Of a stretch of 64,000 nucleotides of DNA, positions 34,203-44,484 are shown piece by piece; position 1 is the stretch's first letter, and every line of letters begins with the position of its first letter. The stretch spans positions 1,302,001 through 1,366,000 of the forward strand of contig JAUKUA010000004.1 of assembly GCA_030549175.1 (NCBI GenBank), read 5' to 3'. The notes below the pieces were generated by a model, which had not been told where the DNA came from, did not search any database, and saw nothing but the letters and a program-made list of their open reading frames with translations. The translations under genes were made by a program, and so were the position numbers. This DNA comes from Lasiosphaeris hirsuta. Lineage: Eukaryota; Ascomycota; Sordariomycetes; Sordariales; Lasiosphaeriaceae.

Positions 34203-36770
34203 TTAGCACCACGTAAACACGGGGTTCTTGCTCTTGACGGGCTCCAGCCGCTCGACAATCACCTTGCGCTGGTTCCCCTCCATGCCCTCGGCGGCCGCGT
34301 AGCCGAGGTCGCCCTCGAGCTCGTCGTCATCGCCGTTGCTACTAAGGCCGTTATAATAGCTGTCGTAGCTCGCCCGCCCATGATCCCCGCTGCCGCTCCC
34401 GCCGCCGTATAGTTGTGCCGCAATGCTGTTACTATTGCGGCGCCCGGCGGCCGTGGCAAAGGAGAAGCGGCGCTGGTGCTCACGCTGGCGCTCGGGCGAA
34501 TACATGTTGAGGGACCGCGGCGGGCCATGGCTGATGGACGGGCGCGACATGGCTGGGCGCTGGTTGTTAGGGGCTGGTGTCCCCGGCTTTGTCGTGTTGC
34601 TATCAATGCTGGTGTTAGGCAGCGACTGGGCAATGCCACCGTTGCTTCCATTTAGAAACGGAGACACGCCAGGCGAAGGCGCGGATTGCGACTCGTCGCC
34701 CAGCGTGACGGAGCTCGTTATTTCGAAGCGGCCCGGATTTGGCAGGTCGGCGGGAGGGCTGGATATTCCTAATAGGTCAACTACAGGGGCACTCGACGAG
34801 TTAGCCGCGCCGATGTCCATCTCCTCCTCAATACCTTCGGCAAAATCAGACTCGGCGCGACGGCGAATCTCAGAGCTTGTAGCCCTCATAGGGACTGCGA
34901 TGGGCACATCAACGAGGTCGTCCCAGACGCAGACCTTTGCCCGGCGCGTCAGCTCAAGTGGACCGTGATCAGGCGTCTTGAGGGTCTCGACCACATTCCA
35001 CGCCTGGCCCTTCATGACGGCTATTTGCCGAGCGAACATACGCTCCTGGAAGTCAGGATCGATCTGGAATACCCTGCGTAGCGCGAGCTGTGTCTGGCTC
35101 CACCATTGGGTAGAGGTTAGGAGGGGGAGGAAGTGATCGCGCGTCTTTTGCGAAAATGGCCGGCCGATTAGGTCAACTGGAAGGAAGAGCCACCCGAAAG
35201 GGAAACTAGTAACGTAGGTTAGTAATGGCTCAAGCAACAGAGGCAAAAATCCTCACCTTCTCCACGCATCGGGGTGTTTCCAGGGCCAAGACAAAGAGTT
35301 GTCGATGGCCCCAACCGTAATCTTCGGACCCTGATTGGCGCTCCCTGACGGCGTCGACGCCTCCATCGGTTTCTGCGTTCTATAAGGGTAAGAAGCCCGT
35401 AATTTAGGCGAACCTCGCTGTGATAAGTCGACGGGCCTGGGTCCATCCTCTTCGGGGCTCATTGCGTCGGTATTGAGCTGAACCGGCTCAGATACTATCG
35501 AGACCTCTTGGGTCGACCAGTCTACCTTTATCATCCAGTTGTCCAAGCCTCTATCCGTGTTGCGCATGATGTAATCCAAAATTACGAGCTTCTCTAGCTC
35601 CTCCCTGAATGCCTGTTTCAGGGCTGGCGTCCAGACAAAATTGTCTGGTCCTGGGGTGGACGGTTCAGGGCTGTCCTGTCCGTCGTCACTTTCCACGTCG
35701 TCTGCTTGGGGGCGAGAGGGCCGGCAGCTATCTGCCCACCGCGTCTTTCGTTTCCTATGAGGGTCATTCGTCCTGAATCCCGAGAGATACTGATCCGGCC
35801 ATGGATGTTCTCGCAGGAAGACATTCGCATCCTTGAAGCCCGTGAGGAAGACCTGGAAACTTCCCGGTTTCGCGGGTAGCGGCTTCTTTTTCCTCGAGTA
35901 GTTGTAACGGTCCCAGAAGGGGTAGTGGAAAGACTTGGACGAGAGATTGACAACGTCTGTGTAAGGCACCATGTGGGTGCGCAGTTGTGCATCGAGGACA
36001 TATGCCGCAGCCTCGCTGACGTATGACAAGTTGGGAATAAGGCTAGGGAAAGGGAAAGGTCAGCAATGCGACAGCAAGCAGAACAAACAAGAACTCAAGA
36101 CTCACCAGGCTCTGCCGAAGCAGCAGGGGAACAAGTTTCGGTGAATCCACTTGTTCCATTTCGGGTTTCCGGCAGCGTAGGGCTCTTCGTCCTTTGGCTT
36201 GAAAACGCCAACGACTTTTCCTTCGAGATTTCTCGCAAAGTAGCTGCCGGAGCTACCCTGGGCGATCATCCTAGGGTGCATGCCCTGCAAGATAGCTGTC
36301 CTGACGCTCCCTACAATGACCTCAAACTCAGCCTTTGTCATGTATCCTGGCTCGGGGCGGGCGAGCATTTCTGCCGTAACGGGCCGCACGCCCTCAGGGG
36401 GCTGGAAGACGGAGTGGTGTATCTCCAGCCGCTCGTCCTCCTCTCCCGACTTCTTGGCTCGGCCGCGCTTGAACTTGCTTGCGATCTCGTCGGCCCACCG
36501 CTCTAGGCGCGCGTTGATGGCTTTGAGGTCCACGCCCGAGTTGCTACGCATCCGCCGGCGGTGCCTACCGCGCGCCGCCCCTCCAAAGGACTTGGGGCTC
36601 GCCATGCCCGAGTGCGGCCGTGGCTGTGATATGGGTGCGAAGCGCGGCGCGGCGGGCGGCTGTAATGAGGCATAACTATACGCCAATGCATCATCGTCCG
36701 AGTCGTCGCTGTGGTCTTCGGCCTGCGCAAGGCGCTCGTAACCCGTCGTGGCGGGTCGGGTGCGCGGCAT
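34203..36770 (-). CDS. LSB6: Type II phosphatidylinositol 4-kinase
   Basis: Phosphorylates phosphatidylinositol to PI4P on vacuole, endosome and plasma membranes. Exons are 36106-36770, 35257-36042 and 34203-35205, with introns of 63 nt (36043-36105) and 51 nt (35206-35256); 817 residues. The kinase starts after a disordered N-terminus (1-155) at the glycine loop SSGSYF, with the ATP-anchoring Lys in GVFKPKDEEPY. The spliced FPCCFGRACL corresponds to the palmitoylated Cys-rich motif of type II kinases. Catalytic loop: LDYIMRNTDRGLDNWM; metal-binding motif: AIDNSLSWPWKHPDAW. A roughly 90-residue acidic/Ser insert (RKRKTRWAD to STPGPDN) and a long Ser/Asn/Gly-rich C-terminal tail are fungal features. 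The exons join in phase, which confirms the model. Confidence 0.93.
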
Positions 36771-38234
36771 AGTGACGGCGTTCGAATTCGTCTAACTCGC
36801 TCGCTATGGGTCTTATAGAAAACCTAAAGGCTGGAACAAAATCAAGTCGTAAGGTTGATCATGCCATTGCGGTTCGGCGGCGGGCGGAATCGAGGGTGCT
36901 GGAAGGATTGAATGGAAGGTCGGAAGGACCAAAGAAAGGGGCTTCGTGAATCTAACACGGCAAAGAAGCGAAGGCAGAGGCAATTAGAAAGAGTAATAAT
37001 ACACAGGCAGAAAGTTGTCTCTAGGTGCCAGCCAGCAGATGCGTAAAGTTGGCCGGTTCAATTGATGTCTAGTATTCTGTACGCGGGCTGGAGTCTAAAA
37101 CGTGCCGGAAAGTTGCATTACGAACCTCAGAAGTCGTTGACACAACTCCTAGCGTTCTCTCCTCCTGCCAATGACCAATGACGGCAACGGCGTGGAGCTT
37201 ACCAACTGCGTGCTAGCCAGGCCCAGGCAACTTCCCAGCTGTCGGAAAGATCCGGTCAGTGCCAAGTCGCACCTGTGCGCAGTGTTCCCACGCTCCACAA
37301 CCCTTTTCCCTCAGTCTTGAAGTTGCTCACAATCCACTCCTGTGAATCACCTACTCGGCAGGTTAGAAACGAGCTCTCGGTCTTACTACTAATTTTTGAG
37401 ACTCCCTCCCAGCCCTGCTTCGAGATAGCGATAAGGCCTCTGAACCTTCAAAGGGAGGCTGCAGCACGCACGGGCTAACTGTCGACCTGTCCAGGGCCTC
37501 CAATAGGAAGACAGCGTTTCCCTGCGGCCTCCTTGCTCAGGCAGTTAAGCATCTGCGGAGGCCCAGGCAGATGTGCTGGTTGCATTGTTTCCGCGAACCC
37601 GAGTGGTCCAGGTCAGCAGAGTCAAGGGCATCCCATTGCCTAGGCACATCTGGCAACGTGCTGCCACCGAAACAGCCAGATGGATTGATTATCTGTGGAT
37701 TGATTATCTGTGTACCCGGCACTGCGCCCGTCCTCGCTGCCTCACACGCCTCACCTTTGTTACACACACACTGCCAACAAATGACAAAATAAATCATCAA
37801 AATATTCTGCAGGTTCCTTCTCTTTTTCCATATCCCGATCGCCTCAGGTTGCCTCGAGGCTGTTCTGCAAACAAACCCTTCAGCCCCTCTCTTCTCTACC
37901 TCGTGTTGCACTACCGCCTCACCTGCATTGCAAAATGCCAAACCGCCAGTATTTCTGCTGGAAGCTTTGCTTGCAGTTCCGATGTGGCTGTTCGGAATCC
38001 ACGGCAACCCAACACGTCTGTAACAGCCACCCGAGGCTTCAGTGGTATGTGATCCGCCAAAGTATTTGATCAGTCTTCCATTTCTAGTAGATGGTCTGCC
38101 CGTAGATGTCCAAGTAGACAAGCCGCTCTCTAGTGTGCCAGTGTATATATATATGCGTGTGTGTGCGTGTTGCCAAGGAAACCCTACCTTCATTGCCCAC
38201 GCCCATCTCCATTTCCTTCATCCTCCCAAACACC
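36771..38234. promoter_or_regulatory. Upstream region of LSB6; microsatellite
   Basis: About 1.5 kb with no recognised gene. It should contain the LSB6 promoter. A TA/TG microsatellite lies near 38146-38170. A minus-strand frame at 37537-38193 (218 codons) has no recognisable feature and was not accepted. Confidence 0.4.
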
Positions 38235-38670
38235 ATGCTTTGTGCTCGAAAGACAACGCGGCCTAAGAAGACCACACAGCTACCAATGGCAAATCACCCG
38301 CCGCACGAACAAGCACTGCGAAACCCACCGTATCGACGGTCTCAGCGGCGAGGGCGCCGTGGACGACGAAGAAGAGGAGCAGACCGAGAAGCAACTCCAT
38401 GACGAGATACGGCAGCAAATCCAGGCGCAGATCCAAGAGCAGCAGCTCCACGACTCTCGACACCAAATTCAGGGCGAGGGAGATGTGTTGCCCGCTTCAA
38501 GGGCCCAAGAGCGAGCTCGAGGGAGGAGATCAGTAGCAGGTGAGGGTGAAGGAAGCCACCCGCTTGGCTCTCGAGTCTCGGAGAATGGGTCGAATATCCG
38601 GGTTGGTTACATCTCCTTCAAGCAAGGCCATGTGTATGGAAAACTAACTAATAGCTTGCAAGACCCATGA
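38235..38670 (+). CDS. Possible small spliced gene, Gln/Glu-rich (start unresolved)
   Basis: An open stretch in the frame of 38161 encodes a strongly charged segment (about 38360-38480: a Glu-rich run, then Gln/His-rich helix-like sequence with QQIQAQIQEQQLHD). After it, a donor GTGAGG at 38540 and a textbook branch and acceptor (ACTAACTAATAGCTTGCAAG, ending at 38662) would remove 123 nt and lead to a stop two codons later. The nearest good ATG (38235) is in another frame, so a first exon or intron is missing from my model, or this is a remnant. No family recognised. Confidence 0.25.
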
Positions 38671-39369
38671 GTTTTGAGCATTGTTCTCATACCCAGCAGC
38701 CAACACCTGGAAATTTTGGGCCAGGCATCTCTCTCATCTCGTTGCTTGATTCAGCAGTCTCTCTCTTTTACGCATGGCCAGGCGGGTGTTTGTTTCTGCT
38801 ACACATAGCACAGATTCCGGGTTATACGAATGACAAACCGTGTATCTCACTCACTATGATGTTGCTGTGTGAATTTTATCATTACCATTACTATTACTAC
38901 TCCCCAGCAACCCCCCTATCGTCAGAGCTGCGTATACGTCGGGTATCTTTGTCCATTTCTTCGCTCATACATGATACCATGTACTCATTTCGCTGCTCGC
39001 TCATTGCGGGTATCTGTCCCAGTCCAGATCACACCCAAGTCCGTACGTATTGTTGCGTGAAACACAATGCAAATGCCAAAGCCAAATGTTCATGAAACCC
39101 TTACGTCCCCAGCAGAGAGGCAGTCGTCGCCCGTCCAAAGAGAAGAGCCCAAGAGCATTGCTGAATGAATGAGAATCCACGGCACCAATGCTGTGTTGCC
39201 ACTGACAACCGCTAGAACCCATCTCGCAGACAAGCAACCCCTGAATGGGGTCTATCGACCAAATTCACAAGGGGTATAGCACTCCAAGACTCCGCTCCCC
39301 AGAAGCAGAACCCGTAAGAGCCCAGAAGAAGGGCCAACGAAGAAGCAAAAACACAAAACTCCTTGATCC
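38671..39369. other. Intergenic, 3' flank
   Basis: No gene recognised. It is the 3' side of the coiled-coil gene that ends at 39370. Confidence 0.4.
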
Positions 39370-41244
39370 TCACAGGGGCCCCCATCCGCGCCACGGGAAA
39401 TCCACCTCCTTTCGGCAGATGCGACTCCTCTCCACCTCTTGCCTATTCCTGAATGCCTTCTTGTCGTCCTCCATTCCGTCCTTCATGGCTGCCTCAATCT
39501 CACGTATGATGACTTCATACTCCTCCTTCGGCGGTGCAGCCGTCTTTAGATTCATCTTGGACTTGCGCTGCGTGTAGCATTGCCTACACGCCTTCTCAGC
39601 CTCCGTGGCTTCCTCGTCGGTGCGACACACCCACCAGCCGCCATGCGTCCGCCAACTCGGGTACGGCCAGCCGTCGTCGGGTTCGTGCCACTGCTTGCTG
39701 AATGGCTTATCTCTTTTGGTGGATGAGTCGGATTCCTTGACCTTTGCTTCAGCGCGCATTTTTCCTGTCAAATCCGAAATGCGGTTCAAAAGCGCAACGT
39801 ATCTCGCCTGCGGCGTGTTGCCCAGCAACCCGACTCGGCGGTTTCTATCCATTACGTGAAACCACTCTGGGACTTGATTGCTTTCGCTAGCAGTCAGCCC
39901 GGACGGTGCCTTCTCAACGGTCTCCAAGACAATGTCGCCCCAGCCCATCAACTCCATCAAGTGGGTGAACTCTTCCTCACGGAGCTCTTTCGCGGCCTTC
40001 GCGGCCTGGAGTTCTGCCAACGCCATGTCGTGACTGAATTCCCACTTGAGTGTGTCTTTGATGGTATTCTGCGCACGAATGAGGCTAGTCTTCCACTCAG
40101 CGTGGAGAGAGGAGATTTCGTTGTCGAGAGTTGCGATTTCTTGCATCAATGCCTGGTAATCGGCAAGCCTGTTGGATATATCCTCCCTCTTTTTCCTCTC
40201 CATTTCTGTGACCATTGACAGATCGTCCGCCTGCATCTGATACTTCTGCCTGAGCTGGAACATTTGCAGGGCAGCCTGTTTGAGAGCGAAGATCCGATTT
40301 CTTTCTCTAGTTGAAGCCTCGACAAACGGCCGCCAATCCGCCGAGTGGAGATTAACAAACTTCTCAACGGTTCCTTGATCAAATCCCCTGGAGCCTACGA
40401 GTCTCTTGCTAACGTCATCAATATCATCCGCGTCAGACTCCAAGTCGGCATCGCCCATCCTGTCTGTTGGGTCTGTGAGCTTTGGAGGATAGCAAAAGAA
40501 GGCCTTGGCGATGATTGTGGGATGGACTTCGCCTTTTACATTCTTGCTCGCGAAATGTGCTCTTTCAGGACTCTTGACTTGAACCTTATCCTGTTTAAAT
40601 TCCGGCTCGGTAACCTCGGCTTTATATTGGCCGTGTTCCTCCAGGGAGCCGTCGGGAGCCGTGGCGGCAATTTGCGAAGTTTCATCGTTTGCTTCCTGTT
40701 CTGCGTCGGCCTGGATTGGAATTACCTCCTCGATCGTCTGACTATCTTTGATGCCGGGGGCGGCGACGTTGGTGAGAGCCTGGGCATCACGTTTCGCTGA
40801 GATGAATACTGTCGTGATTTTAGAGATTGATGGGCGGTAGTCAGGTACTAGGCTGACAAGGCTGCCCGGGCACGAAAGAGACTGTTGTGACGAGGGAGGG
40901 CTTAGAATGCAGGCGCTGTCATGTGGAGGCTTCCGAAATGCGAGAGTGCTGCCAACCAACGAAGACGTTTTTGTGTCGTCCTGGCCGAGGTACAGGCTTC
41001 CAACGGCAACCATTTTCGATGAAGTCGGCGATGCTGTGTCTGTCTTTTGCAAGCGGGCGCCATCTGGGGGGAGGGAGAGACGGGGCGGTATAAACGTTTG
41101 GGAAGTCGTTATTGTCGATAAGCTTTCCTGGCGGTGGGGGCGGGTATAGCCTTGAAATTGGTGAAGACTCTCGCTGATGTGGTTGAGGACCGATGCTTTC
41201 ATAGCAGCTCCTGTTGAAAACATCGTCGCACATAGTGAGGCCAT
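39370..41244 (-). CDS. Hypothetical coiled-coil protein, 624 aa
   Basis: Start taken at ATG 41244 (MASLCATMFSTG). The frame is open further upstream, but that part translates a T23 run into poly-Lys and is probably 5' UTR. The first half is Ser/Thr/Pro/Glu-rich and probably disordered. Residues of roughly 315-450 form a long coiled coil (around RIFALKQAALQMFQLRQKYQ and on to LHAEWKTSLIRAQ). A Trp-rich stretch near the C-terminus (WPYPSW, GGWWVC) is followed by CRQCYTQRK, a possible small metal site, and a basic end. No family recognised. A structural, cytoskeletal or septal role would be guesswork. Confidence 0.72.
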   Translation of the reverse strand: MASLCATMFSTGAAMKASVLNHISESLHQFQGYTRPHRQESLSTITTSQTFIPPRLSLPPDGARLQKTDTASPTSSKMVAVGSLYLGQDDTKTSSLVGSTLAFRKPPHDSACILSPPSSQQSLSCPGSLVSLVPDYRPSISKITTVFISAKRDAQALTNVAAPGIKDSQTIEEVIPIQADAEQEANDETSQIAATAPDGSLEEHGQYKAEVTEPEFKQDKVQVKSPERAHFASKNVKGEVHPTIIAKAFFCYPPKLTDPTDRMGDADLESDADDIDDVSKRLVGSRGFDQGTVEKFVNLHSADWRPFVEASTRERNRIFALKQAALQMFQLRQKYQMQADDLSMVTEMERKKREDISNRLADYQALMQEIATLDNEISSLHAEWKTSLIRAQNTIKDTLKWEFSHDMALAELQAAKAAKELREEEFTHLMELMGWGDIVLETVEKAPSGLTASESNQVPEWFHVMDRNRRVGLLGNTPQARYVALLNRISDLTGKMRAEAKVKESDSSTKRDKPFSKQWHEPDDGWPYPSWRTHGGWWVCRTDEEATEAEKACRQCYTQRKSKMNLKTAAPPKEEYEVIIREIEAAMKDGMEDDKKAFRNRQEVERSRICRKEVDFPWRGWGPL

Positions 41245-41919
41245 TCTGGATGTGAGGCGAAGGTACCGGTCGCAGACTGTACCCCTGTGTCGCTGTGTTG
41301 CAGTCGTACAGCAACGTGCTTTCCAGAATAGCCTTGAACCAAGGGGAGGTAGGTGTCGGATAGGTTTTTCTTGGGCTGGTGCGAAGGCCAGATGGCGATA
41401 GACAAAGCCAAACTTGCACGAAAACCTGTAAGGGACAAGAGTTTTTTTTTTTTTTTTTTTTTTTGGCGTGAACTTGGCTAGAGAAGGCACTTGAATTTGT
41501 AGTAAAATGGCAGGTGTGTCAGGAGTACTGTTGTGGTGACGGCAAGCAAGACGAGGAGGGAGTAACGGTTCCTCTCATCGAAGCAAACTCATGTGCTGGC
41601 CAATCCCAGTTTACCAACACAGCTAATGGTATCCCAATTCAATGTCATAAATAAGACGGGTGGAAAAGTTGCAAGTGAACCGTCGAGAGAGCTGTTGAAA
41701 GGACTCGTGAGGAAGTTGCGTTTCAAACACCACGGGTTACTATCGGTTTAATCTGGGCGTGTTTATTTTCATCGGGTATCTTGAAGTTTCAGCTCACCAC
41801 CTTATCTCGGAGTGAAAAATAGGCGTACGGAAGGAAGGAGCACTGTGACTAGTTCGTGCCTACCATCTCCGCAATGATTCTACCACGAATGCCCCCATCC
41901 CGGCTTATTCAATACCAGT
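41245..41919. promoter_or_regulatory. Upstream of the coiled-coil gene, T23 run
   Basis: Contains a T23 run (41442-41464), about 200 bases upstream of the chosen start, and then the 3' flank of the helicase gene. Poly(dA:dT) tracts of this kind often act as nucleosome-poor promoter elements in fungi. That role is inferred here. Confidence 0.45.
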
Positions 41920-43923
41920 TCAGGACAGGACCGGGCCGACCTCGATGGCATCCCCCGTCTGCCGTGTTTGCTCCAGCTCCATGGCGATGATGGATTTATT
42001 CCTCCGCTTCTTGCTTGCTTCTAAACTGGCAAACCGCCCACGAGCACCATGCCTTAGCTTTGTGATCATGTCGGCAGCTTTACCTTTCGTGATATCTTCA
42101 GCCTCAAGCTTGTCGCCATTGCCCCTCAATTTATTCAGGAACTTTAGCTGGCCTTCTGTTGGTGGCCCATCTCGCCACGATGCCCGCCTCGATATTAAGT
42201 TAAAAGGGAATATCTCTTTTGCATAGTTATCGCAACCGTGCACCGCATCCGTAAATGTTTCAGCAGTCAGAAGCTTACGAGGGGCCGCATAGGGGGATTT
42301 CGCAACCCCCGCCGGCAACGCCCGCACTTCCCACGCTATGAATCCTGGCTCACCTGATTCTGCAGCCTTGCTGGCCTCCTCAAGTCTTAAGAATGTGCCA
42401 GTGGGGCCGCTGAGAACATAGCGACCTTCAGAAACCTGAACCCAGGCGAATTTACTAACAGAGCGTATGTGGCGTTCGCCAGACGTGTCAGATATCAGAT
42501 CGAAGACAGAGTCGTACTCGGTGAAGGTCACGTTGTAGCTGCGTCCTGTCGTCTCGGAGCTATCAATTCCTTGCCTGACCTTCTCGTTTCTCGCCTCTTC
42601 GGCCTCTCTTCGATCTCGCAGCTTCTCCAATTTTTCTGGGTCTGCCTCGCTGACCAGCTCGCCGGGGTCCAGCCCAAAGAGAGTGGGGGTCGAGACAATA
42701 CCAGTCTCTAGGCTAGATACCATATCGATTATGTGGCAGTTCTTCTTCCCCGGAAACAGCCTCATTCCGCGGCCTATCATCTGTATTAGGAGATTGCGAG
42801 ACCGAGTCGGCCTTGCTAGGAGAATGCAGTCGACGTTTGGGATGTCGGTGCCCTCGGTATAGACACCGCAGTTGACCAAGACGGGGAACTCGCCCTTCTT
42901 GAAGGCCTCGAGCCGCTCGGATCTCTCCCGGGTGGGGGTATCACCGGTTACAAATCGGGCATCGACCCCGTAGTGACGGAATCTCTGGGTAAGGGTAGCC
43001 ACGTGGTCCAGGTCAACGCAAAAGACCAGCGTCGAATTCCTTCCCGCAGCCTTGGCAAACCATGCCCGAATGGCGATGTCGCTGACCTCGTCGGTATTGA
43101 CAGCGCGGGATAGTGACGCTGTCTCAAACTCTCCGCTGCCCCCTCGGCCCGTTTTCTCCACAGAAGACATGTCGGCGGTTGACTCGACGGTGGTAAAGAC
43201 GACGTCGGCGAGCCACTCGTCCTTGATCATGTCAAGATAGTCCTTGTGATACACAATCTCATCAATGGCTGCGCCAAGCCTGACACCGTCAGAGCGGGAG
43301 AATGTGGCCGACACGCCGACTAGATGGGGCGAGTATGGCTGCTTAGTCCCCAGACCCATATGGCGCAAGATCCTCAGATAGCCGGGGGCAACGATGTGGT
43401 GAGCTTCGTCTACGAGCACGAGCTTAAACCTGGTGGGATCAAACTTGAGAAGGCGGCCCTGTGAGGTGATGCTTTGGAGACTGGCAATCGTGATATCGGC
43501 GGTCCCAGAGGCAGACAGCTTGCCCAGTTCGAGCTCGATAGTCTTGTCCGGGTACTGGAGTGTGCAGTGGCGGGCGGCCTGTTCAACCAGCTCCCTCCTG
43601 TGGGCCAGAATGAGGGTCTGGGTTGCGAGGTCGGAAAGGGGCTTGACGCGGTCTATGAGCTGGGTGAAGATGACCGTCTTGCCGCTGCCGGTGGCAAGCG
43701 AAATCCCGAGTCGCTTGTGGCCCTTTTCAAACGATGTCAAAACCGACCGTATGCATTCTTCCTGGTAGCTACGCAGGAGAATGCGTTGGGGAGTGGTACT
43801 CTCTGTTGACCAGCGCGTTGCCGCGCTTGAAAACGGCCTTCGATTCGAAAGGCTGAGGGCGGATATGAGGTCTGCTGGAAGCTCCCACAACCGCAGCGCA
43901 CCATTTGATGTAAGCCTATTCAT
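41920..43923 (-). CDS. IRC3: Mitochondrial DEAH-box DNA helicase Irc3
   Basis: 667 residues from ATG at 43923. A basic, Ser/Arg-rich N-terminus (1-45, with RRPFSSAATRWST) is a likely mitochondrial presequence. Superfamily 2 motifs: Q-like RSYQEECI, Walker A TGSGKT (about 78-83), motif Ia ILAHRREL, DEAH (about 172-175), motif III VSATFSRSDG, then the C lobe with NCGVYTEGTDIPNVDC and motif VI IQMIGRGMRL. This matches Irc3, a branch-specific helicase needed to keep mitochondrial DNA in yeast. The C-terminal 200 residues, including a segment ending near GQLKFLNKLRGNG, are typical of the family. Divergent from the RRN5-like gene. Confidence 0.9.
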   Translation of the reverse strand: MNRLTSNGALRLWELPADLISALSLSNRRPFSSAATRWSTESTTPQRILLRSYQEECIRSVLTSFEKGHKRLGISLATGSGKTVIFTQLIDRVKPLSDLATQTLILAHRRELVEQAARHCTLQYPDKTIELELGKLSASGTADITIASLQSITSQGRLLKFDPTRFKLVLVDEAHHIVAPGYLRILRHMGLGTKQPYSPHLVGVSATFSRSDGVRLGAAIDEIVYHKDYLDMIKDEWLADVVFTTVESTADMSSVEKTGRGGSGEFETASLSRAVNTDEVSDIAIRAWFAKAAGRNSTLVFCVDLDHVATLTQRFRHYGVDARFVTGDTPTRERSERLEAFKKGEFPVLVNCGVYTEGTDIPNVDCILLARPTRSRNLLIQMIGRGMRLFPGKKNCHIIDMVSSLETGIVSTPTLFGLDPGELVSEADPEKLEKLRDRREAEEARNEKVRQGIDSSETTGRSYNVTFTEYDSVFDLISDTSGERHIRSVSKFAWVQVSEGRYVLSGPTGTFLRLEEASKAAESGEPGFIAWEVRALPAGVAKSPYAAPRKLLTAETFTDAVHGCDNYAKEIFPFNLISRRASWRDGPPTEGQLKFLNKLRGNGDKLEAEDITKGKAADMITKLRHGARGRFASLEASKKRRNKSIIAMELEQTRQTGDAIEVGPVLS

Positions 43924-44484
43924 GATGCTCAAGTCCGCTGCCCCATTTCTCCAAGACGGTTTTACGTGCTCCTTCTCATTGTCTGGTGGTGAAATGCCGC
44001 GCGCCCTGGGGTCTCAAAATATGTAGCGTTGATGTGTGGTGAGACGCGAAGAAATACCAAATCAGGGCACTCCAAGATCTGACGTTGATTTCCCCTTGCC
44101 GACCACCACGTTACAGGGATCAATGCTTGCAGAAAGCGGGATGTCGCATGATTGGGTCTGCCTCAGGGTCCCCACAGCTTCCATGCACAGTGGACATGCA
44201 CAGTACAAGTTACATCACCTCCAGTCTTTTCTTCTTCTCTCCGGAGCCTACATATTTCAGAATTAGGTGAGAACTCATCTGGTGGGTAGCCTGGAGGATA
44301 TCCCTGAGGGCCTATACTCCCATCAACAACACCCCCACCAGTGGTGCAAGGCATTCGGAAAACACGAGTTATCCTTGTCACCCGTCGATGACTCGAAGCC
44401 TGCCATGTGCCATGCTGGTCAGCGCCGACCAAACTCAGCGCCCAAAAGACAAGTTTTCTTGCAAACAAATATCAATCCGTAAAT
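43924..44484. promoter_or_regulatory. Divergent promoter IRC3 / RRN5-like
   Basis: 561 bases shared by two divergent genes. No other gene and no assignable factor site was seen. Confidence 0.45.

Noticed and set aside
37537..38193. 218-codon minus-strand frame
   Set aside because: No family and no protein-like pattern; it spans a microsatellite and probable promoter DNA.
41245..41490. N-terminal extension of the coiled-coil protein with a poly-Lys run
   Set aside because: The lysines come from a T23 tract on the other strand, and a good ATG follows at 41244. The extension reads like untranslated DNA.
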